Of a stretch of DNA of 64,000 bases, positions 29,639 through 36,752 are shown one piece after another; position 1 is the first letter of the stretch; each line of letters starts with the position of its first letter. Source of the stretch: Streptomyces wuyuanensis (lineage in GTDB: Bacteria > Actinomycetota > Actinomycetes > Streptomycetales > Streptomycetaceae); assembly GCF_900103455.1 (NCBI RefSeq), contig NZ_FNHI01000016.1:124001-188000 (forward strand). The letters run 5' to 3'. The translations under genes and the position numbers were made by a program. The notes beneath the pieces are model-generated. The model did not search any database. It was not told the DNA's origin and worked only from the letters and a program-made list of their open reading frames with translations.

Positions 29639-31249
29639 TCAGAACCGCGTCGACGTCTCGCAGTCCAGGATCCGGCCGTCCACCGTGCCGACCAGGATCC
29701 GGCCGGCTCGGGGCGCCGTGAGGGACAGGGGCACGACGGGCAGGCCCGAGACGTGAAGCACGCGTTCCCAGCGCGGGCGGCCCGTCCCGGCGTCGATCGC
29801 CACGATCTTGCCGGACCGGAAGGCGGCGAAGACGGTGCGGTCGTCGCCGTCCAGCGCCGTCACCGGCTCGTCGCATCCGTACACCCACCGCGGTGCACCG
29901 TCCGCGAGGCCGCGGCGGACCACGAACGAGTTCCGTTCGAGCAGGCCGCGGTGGTCGTGGAGGGTGGCCGCGTGGACGAGGGCGTCCTTCCCGATGCACG
30001 TGCCCGGCCCCGCGAACACGTGCATGGAGCGGTCGCCGTCCCAGTCCAGCGGGAAGAGCCGGCGGACCGGCGGCTTCCCTTCCGTCATCTCCGAACCGAC
30101 GGCGACGACCCACTGACGCCCCGGGGACGGGCCCTCGGGGCGCTGGACGAACAGCGGCTCGACGGCGCGCCGGACGGCGAAGTGCTCGTGGTCCGGCAGT
30201 ACGAAGCGTGCCGTCTCCGTGTTGTCCGGCGCGAGAAGGACGGTCTGCCCCCGGTCCCGGGCGGGCCAGGCTTCCCTGACGACGAGCCGTCCTCCGCGGC
30301 CGGCTGTGAACGTCACGGCGTGGCCGGGGTCGTACTCCTCGAGGGAGCGCCCGCTGTCGAGGGAAATGCGCTGGACCAGATTGCCGGCCCGGCGCCAGCC
30401 CGAATCCGTGAGCCGCCCGGTGTGCCGCGCATGGACCCAGGCGGAGCGCTGGTCGGCGCAGACATGGATCTGGCGTCCGCCGTCGAGGTCGGGCACCGTC
30501 CACTGCAACTCCCCGGACGGCAGCCGGCATTCGATTCGGGCGCCCTGGAAGGCGGCCAGCACCCGCCCGTCGTCCAGCGTCTCCACCGCCCACACCTGTC
30601 GGCGCAGCTCCCAGGGGGACCCCGCCGCGGCACCGCGGTCCCGCAGGAAGGCGCGAGCCCGTTCCGCATCCGGCGGGCGCACCCTGGGCACGCGCGGACC
30701 GGTCAACTCGCGGAAACCGACGGTGCGGTCGCCCGCCGCCGACCAGTCCTCGCGCTCGATCACGGTCTCGAAGGCGTGGCTGAAGGCGCGGTCGGAGTCG
30801 CGGTCCTCCGGCGACACCATGAGGCGCAGCCTGCGGTCGTCCAGCCACTCGACGGCCAGCACCTCACGCCGTTCCTCGAGGGCGGAGGTCAACGTGCCCG
30901 ACTCCAGGTCCACCAGGAGGAGTTCGCCCTGGAAGTCCCAACTGCCGTCGTAGCGTCCGGTTCCGACTGCCGCCAGCGGAAGGGACGGATGGAAGGCGAT
31001 CGAGTTCACCGGCCAGTGGGAGTGGTGGAGATGGCGGCAGGCGAGATCACCGCCGCCGAACACGCCGATCCGGTACTGGGGCCAGCCGTCGATGGCGGCC
31101 GTTCCGAGCGGCGGCCACCGGATCGACCCGATGTCTCCGCCCACGACGATGCCGCCGTGCCGGGGATCGACCGCCACGAGGCGCGGGTCGCCGATCTCCG
31201 CGAACGGGCCGTCACCGAGTACGCGCCGAATGCTCAGTGCATGCGCCAT
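29639..31249 (-). CDS. beta-propeller (WD40/PQQ-like) protein
   Basis: A 536-residue protein with no signal peptide. It has multiple propeller-like strands: DPRLVAVDPRHGGIVVGGD, HWPVNSIAFHPSLPLAAVGTG, GELLLVDLESGTL, and at the C-terminus ALDGDDRTVFAAFRSGKIVAIDAGTGRPRWER, the last being a clear PQQ-type blade. ATG at 31249 has a GGGGGAGGCAGG ribosome site. No catalytic motif is seen; it may bind partner proteins or sense a ligand in the cytoplasm. It is a stand-alone gene. Confidence 0.75.
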   Translation of the reverse strand: MAHALSIRRVLGDGPFAEIGDPRLVAVDPRHGGIVVGGDIGSIRWPPLGTAAIDGWPQYRIGVFGGGDLACRHLHHSHWPVNSIAFHPSLPLAAVGTGRYDGSWDFQGELLLVDLESGTLTSALEERREVLAVEWLDDRRLRLMVSPEDRDSDRAFSHAFETVIEREDWSAAGDRTVGFRELTGPRVPRVRPPDAERARAFLRDRGAAAGSPWELRRQVWAVETLDDGRVLAAFQGARIECRLPSGELQWTVPDLDGGRQIHVCADQRSAWVHARHTGRLTDSGWRRAGNLVQRISLDSGRSLEEYDPGHAVTFTAGRGGRLVVREAWPARDRGQTVLLAPDNTETARFVLPDHEHFAVRRAVEPLFVQRPEGPSPGRQWVVAVGSEMTEGKPPVRRLFPLDWDGDRSMHVFAGPGTCIGKDALVHAATLHDHRGLLERNSFVVRRGLADGAPRWVYGCDEPVTALDGDDRTVFAAFRSGKIVAIDAGTGRPRWERVLHVSGLPVVPLSLTAPRAGRILVGTVDGRILDCETSTRF

Positions 31250-31443
31250 GCCTGCCTCCCCCTGGCCGGTTCGAGGAGGCAATCCTTCCATCGGGCGGCA
31301 GTGGCGTCAGCGGGTGTACCGGCAACGCTCGCGACCCGGCCGGCTGCGACCCGACTCCGCGGCGGAACCCCGTGCCGACATGCGACCCGACTCCGCCGTG
31401 GGCACCGCTGTCGGGCGTGGGCTCTCCCCGCGTGCGGGCGGAA

Positions 31444-31473
31444 TTGGGCCGGACCACCCGGGCTCACTATGAT
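31444..31473 (+). promoter_or_regulatory. promoter of a leaderless VWA operon
   Basis: TTGGGC (31444-31449), an 18-bp spacer and TATGAT (31468-31473) lie six bases before the ATG at 31480. Transcription would start at the first base of the start codon, and no ribosome site is present. Confidence 0.6.
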
Positions 31474-31479
31474 CCGCCG

Positions 31480-32832
31480 ATGATCATACGAAAGCGACTG
31501 GCGGTCGCCGTCTGCGGCGCGCTGCTGGTCACCGTCACCGGCGGACTCCTCCCCTCCGCCGCCTTCGCCGACTCCGGCGACACGGCCGACCGGCCGGCCG
31601 CGAAGGAACCGCCCAGGGTCGAACTCGTCCTCGACGTCAGCGGTTCGATGCGGGCCCGCGACATCGACGGGCAGTCGCGGATGTCCGCGGCCAAGCAGGC
31701 GTTCAACGAGGTGCTGGACGCGGTCCCGGAGGACGTACGGCTCGGCATCCGCACGCTCGGCGCCGACTACCCCGGCAAGGACCGCAAGGAAGGCTGCAAG
31801 GACACCAAGCAGCTCTATCCGGTGGGCGAACTCGACCGGACCGAGGCGAAGACGGCGGTGGCGACGCTCGTCCCGACCGGCTGGACCCCGATCGGCCCCG
31901 CGCTGCTCGGCGCAGCCGACGACCTGGAGGGCGGGAACGCCACCCGGCGGATCGTGCTCATCACGGACGGCGAGGACACCTGCGCCCCGCTCGACCCGTG
32001 CGAGGTGGCGCGCGAGATCGCGGCCAAGGGCGTCGACATCACCATCGACACCCTCGGCCTCGTCCCCAGCGCCAAGATGCGCGCCCAGCTGATGTGCATC
32101 GCCGAGGCCACCGGCGGCACGTATACCTCCGTACAGCACAAGGAGGAACTCTCGGACCGGGTGAGCCAGTTGGTCGAGCGCGCCGCCGAGCCGGTCGTCA
32201 CCCCGGTGGCCACCCAGGGCGGCGAGCGCTGTGACGACGCGCCGCGGCTGAAGGCCGGTCTCTACGCCGACCGCGAGACCTTCGGTCAGCACCGCTGGTA
32301 CCGCGTGGACCTGCTGCCCGGCCAGGAACTGCGCGCCTCGGTCAGCATCGCCGCCGACCGCCCCGTGAACCGCGACTACGGCGTGCTGCTGCGCGCCTCG
32401 ACCCTCGCCGGCCGCGAGATCGTACGCGGCGAGGCCGCGGGCGACGGGCGCACCGACGTCGTCTCCACCGGCCTGCGCTACCCCAAGTCCGAGGCCGACG
32501 GCACCGACAACGACACCGACGCGGCAGACGACGCGGACGGCGCCGGTGACACCGATGTCACCCGGACCGGCGACGGCCGGCCCGCCGAGACCGTCTGCCT
32601 GCGGGTGAGCAACTCCTTCTCCGCCCCCGCCTCCGTGAAGACGGCCCCCGGCCTGCCCCTCGAGCTGACCATCGACATCACGGGCGGCCCCCGTGACGCC
32701 GGAGACGCGGCGTTCCTCGGCCTCGGCCACGGTTGGTGGCTGCTCGGCCTGCTGACGCTCGCGGGCTTCGCCGCAGGCGCGCTGTGGGGCTGGATCTCTC
32801 GCTGGCGCATCGCCGTCTGGAGGACCAACTGA
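31480..32832 (+). CDS. membrane-anchored VWA-domain protein
   Basis: A 450-residue protein. Signal peptide residues 1-30 (VAVCGALLVTVTGGLLPSAAFA). The VWA domain (about 45-245) has the metal site DVSGSMRARD, a conserved Thr in WTPIGPALLGA, and the Asp in ITDGEDTCAP. A C-terminal beta-rich region follows, with an Asp/Thr/Ala-rich loop, and a final membrane segment (WWLLGLLTLAGFAAGALWGWI). The bulk is therefore outside the cell. The stop overlaps the next start by one base (TGATG). VWA proteins bind ligands or partners through the metal site; the coupled gene product is the obvious partner. Confidence 0.85.
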   Translation: MIIRKRLAVAVCGALLVTVTGGLLPSAAFADSGDTADRPAAKEPPRVELVLDVSGSMRARDIDGQSRMSAAKQAFNEVLDAVPEDVRLGIRTLGADYPGKDRKEGCKDTKQLYPVGELDRTEAKTAVATLVPTGWTPIGPALLGAADDLEGGNATRRIVLITDGEDTCAPLDPCEVAREIAAKGVDITIDTLGLVPSAKMRAQLMCIAEATGGTYTSVQHKEELSDRVSQLVERAAEPVVTPVATQGGERCDDAPRLKAGLYADRETFGQHRWYRVDLLPGQELRASVSIAADRPVNRDYGVLLRASTLAGREIVRGEAAGDGRTDVVSTGLRYPKSEADGTDNDTDAADDADGAGDTDVTRTGDGRPAETVCLRVSNSFSAPASVKTAPGLPLELTIDITGGPRDAGDAAFLGLGHGWWLLGLLTLAGFAAGALWGWISRWRIAVWRTN

Positions 32833-33611
32833 TGCGTACCGTACGCATGTTCACGGCCGGGCTGCTTTCTGCCGCGGCGCTCTTCATGCTGCCGTTCCCG
32901 GTCGCCGCCGCCGACTCCCCGTCGCCGAGCGCGAGCGCGGAGGAGGAGACCGCCGCGCCGACCGAGGCCGGTACGTCCTTTCGTACCGCCACGGTCGTAC
33001 GCCCCGGGCAGCAGGCCACGGCGCAGGCGTCGACCGGTGACTACCTCTACTGGCAGTTCCCGGCCGACGCCGGGCAGCAGGCCACCGTCCGGGCCACGGT
33101 GAAGCTGCCCCGCTCCGAGGCGCGCCACGGCACCCACACCTGGCGCCTCGACGTGTACGACGGGCTGCGGCGCCGCCAGGCCTGCCGCTACGGCAGCGAC
33201 GTGCGGCCCGCCCCGGCGGACGCCTCGTCGGTCGAGCTGAGCTGCGCGCTGCGCACGGTCCGGGCCTGGTCCGAGCCTTGGGCCGACGACCCGCTGCCCG
33301 GGGCCTACTACGTACGCCTGACGGTCGTCGCCGCTCCCGCCGAGGACCTCGGCGAGCCGGTCGACACGACGGTCCAGGTCACCGCGGCGGACTCCGGCGG
33401 GGAGTCGGCCGTCGACGGCCGACTCGCCGCCCCGCTGGTCCCCGCCACCGGCCGGCAGGTCGAACCGGACGGCGGCTGGTCGTCGGGCTGGTGGTCCTCC
33501 CGCATCGTCTGGACGGCGTGCGGGGCCGTGCTCGCCGCGCTGGCAGGAATCGGGGGCTACCGACTCACCCGCGGCAACGGCCGCCCGGCGCACGTGCCGC
33601 CGGGAGCCTGA
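32832..33611 (+). CDS. secreted membrane-anchored partner of VWA protein
   Basis: A 259-residue protein. Signal peptide residues about 1-26 (MFTAGLLSAAALFMLPFPVAAA), a Ser/Glu/Thr-rich stretch, a beta-rich extracellular domain with two Cys (RQACRYG, ELSCALR, about 48 bases apart) that probably form a disulfide, and a C-terminal membrane segment (IVWTACGAVLAALAGIGGYRL). It resembles the C-terminal half of its upstream neighbour in layout (TSFRTATVVRPGQQATAQAS then GDYLYWQFPADAGQQATVRA). No named family is recognised. Confidence 0.75.
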   Translation: MRTVRMFTAGLLSAAALFMLPFPVAAADSPSPSASAEEETAAPTEAGTSFRTATVVRPGQQATAQASTGDYLYWQFPADAGQQATVRATVKLPRSEARHGTHTWRLDVYDGLRRRQACRYGSDVRPAPADASSVELSCALRTVRAWSEPWADDPLPGAYYVRLTVVAAPAEDLGEPVDTTVQVTAADSGGESAVDGRLAAPLVPATGRQVEPDGGWSSGWWSSRIVWTACGAVLAALAGIGGYRLTRGNGRPAHVPPGA

Positions 33612-33618
33612 CGGCGTG

Positions 33619-33666
33619 GGGAGCGCCGTCCGCCCGGGCTGCCGGCCTCGGGCGGGCGGCGCTCCC
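33619..33666. terminator. long hairpin between convergent genes
   Basis: An imperfect 18-bp inverted repeat (GGGAGCGCCGTCCGCCCG and near-complement ending GGCGCTCCC) lies between the VWA operon and the CPBP gene, and would serve both. Confidence 0.7.
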
Positions 33667-33680
33667 GTCCCGGCCACCCC

Positions 33681-34370
33681 TCAGCCCGCACGGACGGCGA
33701 GCCAGGCCAGGGCGTAGCCGGCGCCGTTGAGGGCACAGTGCAACGCGACGGGCGGAATCAGACTCCCGGACCGCCTGCGAAGCTCGCAGAACAGCACACC
33801 CGCGAGCGCGGTGCCGACGACCGCCGCGCCCACCGACAGCGCGACGCCGGTCCCACCCGTACCGAACACCGCCTCGACAGCGGCGTTCGAACGGGTGAGG
33901 CCCCGCGACGGCACGATGTGCCACAGCCCGAAGAGGACCGAGGAACCGGCCGTGGCCCACCCGGCCCCCCACCGTCTGCGGATCACGGCCCACAGGACTC
34001 CCCGGAAGGCGACCTCCTCCAGGAGCACGGTCCCGAACGGCACCCTCACGAACACCCGGTGGACCAACTCCGCCCCCGACAGCCCGGCCACCCGCCGGTC
34101 GACGAACGCCTCCCTGGTGAACGGCACCGCCAGGGCCACCGCGTACACGACGACCACGGCCCCCACGAGGACAAGCCCCCACCGCAGCCCGCGGCGCACG
34201 GACGACCGACCCATCCCCAGCTCGTCCCAGGTGACCCCGGCCCGCCGCGCGACCAGCACGAGCACGGCGGCCGCGGCGACACAGACGGGTACGTACAGCG
34301 CGGCCCCGACACGGTTGATCAGCGCGTGCGTGACGGCGAGCACCGCGACGGCCGACAGGAGCGTCCCCAT
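33681..34370 (-). CDS. CPBP intramembrane metalloprotease
   Basis: A 229-residue membrane protein with about six to seven helices. The CPBP/Abi motifs are visible: motif 1 LLEEVAFRGVLWA (EExxxR), motif 2 SSVLFGLWHIVPS (FxxxH), and motif 4 LHCALNGAGY (HxxxN/B). Bacterial members are intramembrane glutamic-type endopeptidases or self-protection proteins in bacteriocin loci. ATG at 34370 starts right at the first helix; the frame is open further upstream. No bacteriocin gene adjoins it. Confidence 0.85.
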   Translation of the reverse strand: MGTLLSAVAVLAVTHALINRVGAALYVPVCVAAAAVLVLVARRAGVTWDELGMGRSSVRRGLRWGLVLVGAVVVVYAVALAVPFTREAFVDRRVAGLSGAELVHRVFVRVPFGTVLLEEVAFRGVLWAVIRRRWGAGWATAGSSVLFGLWHIVPSRGLTRSNAAVEAVFGTGGTGVALSVGAAVVGTALAGVLFCELRRRSGSLIPPVALHCALNGAGYALAWLAVRAG

Positions 34371-34640
34371 GGGCACAGCAGCATGGCGACGTCGGGGCGT
34401 GAGGTCGGGGCAACGCGCCGCGGGGCGTGCCGGGTGCGGGACGGCCGGGCGCGTACACCGACCGCCCCGACCGGCGAAGGCCGGGGCCCGCGGCCGCTGC
34501 GATCGTCCTGTTGCCCGGCACAACCGCGCGCAGTTCTTTGAACATTCACCTGTCACAAGAAGGCCGCAGGCAGTACGTTCTCTTCGCCCGGCGTACAACA
34601 GCGGGCATACTGCGGCACATACGGAGGTGGAGCGCAGATC

Positions 34641-35240
34641 ATGCGACTCCTGGACGAACTCATACTCGAGCGCGGGTCAGCGCCTCACCGGAAGACTGGC
34701 ACCACCTGCGGCGGAACACCCTCGACGGGGACCGCCACGGGATGGGAACTGCGGCTGCCCGGCCGGCCGGTCCTCACCGTCCACGACACCCGATGGAACA
34801 ACGGCGAGCGCGACCTCGTCCTGTACAAGCCCCATGTGGTCCCCGAGATCCCGGCGGCGCTGTCCAATCTGCACAACCGGCTGCGCAGCGGCATAGAGGC
34901 GGGGACCGGCGGCGGACGGCTGCGCATCATGGCCTGGGCAACCTGGGTGGATCGGGAACGCCCCCGCATCAAGAAGAGCTTCACGACGGCGGCGCTCGCG
35001 GCAGCGTACGGCCTTGACGGGTTACGGAGTCTCACGGCTCGCGAGGGTGTGACGCTGGAGCCTCGGGACAGGCGCCCCGATGTGGGCGTCGTGGACCTGG
35101 ACGATCCACAGGACGAACTGTCCTTCCAGCACGCCGTCTTCTTCCCTGCCGACGACGAGCAGACGCCCGCTGAAGCGTTCGTCCACCTCAAGGTACTTCC
35201 GGTCCTGCGGCACATCGGGTGGCTGCCCCGGCAGAGCTGA
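34641..35240 (+). CDS. hypothetical protein with probable compensated frameshift
   Basis: A 199-residue frame with no recognised domain. The C-terminal two thirds (from WELRLPGRPVLTVHDTRWNN onwards) look like a soluble conserved protein. Residues about 11-33 in this frame are Thr/Gly/Ser-rich and use poor codons (6 of 25 third positions are A or T). The +1 frame over the same bases reads ASPEDWHHLRRNTLDGDRHG with only 2 of 23 A/T third positions and much better protein character. One base missing near 34672 and one extra near 34740 would join MRLLDELILER to that frame and back to WELR. It could be a sequencing error pair or a real compensated shift. Confidence 0.6.
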   Translation: MRLLDELILERGSAPHRKTGTTCGGTPSTGTATGWELRLPGRPVLTVHDTRWNNGERDLVLYKPHVVPEIPAALSNLHNRLRSGIEAGTGGGRLRIMAWATWVDRERPRIKKSFTTAALAAAYGLDGLRSLTAREGVTLEPRDRRPDVGVVDLDDPQDELSFQHAVFFPADDEQTPAEAFVHLKVLPVLRHIGWLPRQS

Positions 35241-35357
35241 CGCGGGGCAACCGCCTGTCAGAAGCACCCGGACGCGGTAGCGCGAGAACGGCGCCCCGAC
35301 GGGCGAGGCGCGCCCCTCGCACGACGGCCACCGTTGCGGCTCGCGGCGCCAGGAGAG

Positions 35358-35408
35358 TGACGGTTCCGGGCAGGTCCGGCCCCCGCCCCCACGGGTGCCG
35401 GACCGTCA
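35358..35408. terminator. imperfect hairpin between convergent genes
   Basis: TGACGGTTCCGG and its near-complement CCGGACCGTCA (one-base bulge) flank a GC-rich loop, between the frameshifted gene and the end of the conservon operon. It overlaps the last codons of cvnD. Confidence 0.4.
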
Positions 35409-35996
35409 CACCCGCTCCACCGCGGCCGCCTTGGCGATCAGCATGTCGAGGAGCGCCAGCAGCGCCGAGCGCACGTCCGTGCGGGTGCGGGCGTCGAGCA
35501 TGAGGACGGGCGTGTCCGGGTTGCGGAGGTGCAGCGCCGACCTGATCTCCTCGGGGCTGTAGAGCTGTTCGCCGTGGAAGCAGTTCGCGCCGACCACGAA
35601 CGGGAGCCCGCGGCTCTCGAAGAAGTCGACCGCGGGGAAGCTGCGGTCGAGGCGCCGGGTGTCGACCAGCACGATCGCCCCGAGGGCGCCGTTGAGCAGG
35701 TCGTCCCACATGAACCAGAAGCGCTCCTGTCCCGGTGTCCCGAACAGGTAGAGGACGACTCCGGCGTCCGTGAGGGTGATGCGGCCGAAGTCCATCGCCA
35801 CGGTGGTCACCGTCTTGGACTCGATCCCCTCCAGGTCGTCGACTCCGACGCCGGCGGCCGTCAGCCGCTCCTCCGTGCGCAGGGGCTCGATCTCGGAGAT
35901 CGTCTCGACCAGTGTCGTCTTGCCGACGCCGAATCCTCCGGCCACGAGGATCTTGACGGGGGCCACGTCCTGGGCGGAGGTGTCATATCCGGGCAA
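35406..35996 (-). CDS. cvnD: conservon GTPase-like protein (CvnD)
   Basis: A 196-residue small GTPase-like protein. Walker A is VAGGFGVGKTTLVE (about 18-31), followed by LYLFGTPGQERFWFMW (G3), and the NKxD equivalent is degenerate (VVGANCFHG). It is the fourth gene of the cvn operon. In conservons CvnD associates at the membrane with the CvnA-C complex and switches with nucleotide state. A TTG start at 35996 overlaps cvnC by 14 bp and has AGGGAC upstream; a GTG at 35966 directly before the GTPase fold is an alternative. Confidence 0.88.
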   Translation of the reverse strand: MPGYDTSAQDVAPVKILVAGGFGVGKTTLVETISEIEPLRTEERLTAAGVGVDDLEGIESKTVTTVAMDFGRITLTDAGVVLYLFGTPGQERFWFMWDDLLNGALGAIVLVDTRRLDRSFPAVDFFESRGLPFVVGANCFHGEQLYSPEEIRSALHLRNPDTPVLMLDARTRTDVRSALLALLDMLIAKAAAVERV

Positions 35997-36348
35997 GGTT
36001 GTCCCTGATTCTCATGAGCAGGTGGACATTGGTCGTCTCGGCCTCCTCGAGCGGCGACCGGTGCCGGACGAGTCCGCGGTCCTCCAGTTCGCCGAGGAGG
36101 AGGATCGTGGGCGTCAGGCGCATGTGCATCCGGGCCGCGATCTCCGCGACCGCCCGGCCGTTCGGCGGCATGCACAGGGACAGGACGGCCTGCCACTCGC
36201 TGGGCAGGCCGTCGTAGGCATCCGGGGGGACCGCCGCCGTGACCGTGGTGTCCATGGTCAGGGAGGCGTGCGGAGCGGTCGTACGCCCGTCGGTCAGGGC
36301 GTACAGCCGCGTCCGGCGGCCGCCTCCTCGGCGGGGCGCTTCGGTCAT
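35983..36348 (-). CDS. cvnC: conservon DUF742 protein (CvnC)
   Basis: A 121-residue DUF742 protein with a winged-helix-like core (AEIAARMHMRLTPTILLLGELEDRGLV) and an N-terminal RRTRLYALTDGRTT motif typical of the family. Its start overlaps cvnB by ATGA (36345-36348) and its end overlaps cvnD. It is a small cytoplasmic component of the conservon complex. Confidence 0.9.
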   Translation of the reverse strand: MTEAPRRGGGRRTRLYALTDGRTTAPHASLTMDTTVTAAVPPDAYDGLPSEWQAVLSLCMPPNGRAVAEIAARMHMRLTPTILLLGELEDRGLVRHRSPLEEAETTNVHLLMRIRDNLARI

Positions 36349-36752
36349 TGCGACGTCGGCGCCTGACTGCGTTCGGGCGTGCCGAGCCACTCACCGAGCG
36401 CCTGCGCGGTACGGACGGCCTCGCCACCGAGTTCGCCGAGCCTGGCCTTGCGGGACGTCACGACGATGAGGGTGCTGCCCTCCCCGCATCCGACGATGCA
36501 GAGGTACCGGTCGTCCATCTCGACCAGTTGGCGGATGACCCGCCCCCCGTCGACCTCCCGCGAGATGGCCTTCATCGTGGACGCGATTCCGGAGGACGCC
36601 GCGGCCACGCGCTCGCCCTGCGGGCGGTCCAGCAAGTAGGAGCTGAGCATGATCCCGTCGTTGGACAGCAGCACGGCGCCCTTGATGCCGGCGATCCTGC
36701 TCAGGTTGTTGTCCAGAACGCTGTAGATCATGTCGTTGGATGTCGTCGTCAT
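36345..36752 (-). CDS. cvnB: conservon roadblock/LC7 protein (CvnB)
   Basis: A 135-residue roadblock/LC7 protein: IAGIKGAVLLSNDGIMLSSYLLD begins the fold, and CIVGCGEGSTLIVVTSRKARLGELGGE ends it. Roadblock proteins act as GTPase-activating or scaffold partners, here for CvnD. The start overlaps cvnA by ATGA (36749-36752). Confidence 0.92.
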   Translation of the reverse strand: MTTTSNDMIYSVLDNNLSRIAGIKGAVLLSNDGIMLSSYLLDRPQGERVAAASSGIASTMKAISREVDGGRVIRQLVEMDDRYLCIVGCGEGSTLIVVTSRKARLGELGGEAVRTAQALGEWLGTPERSQAPTSQ

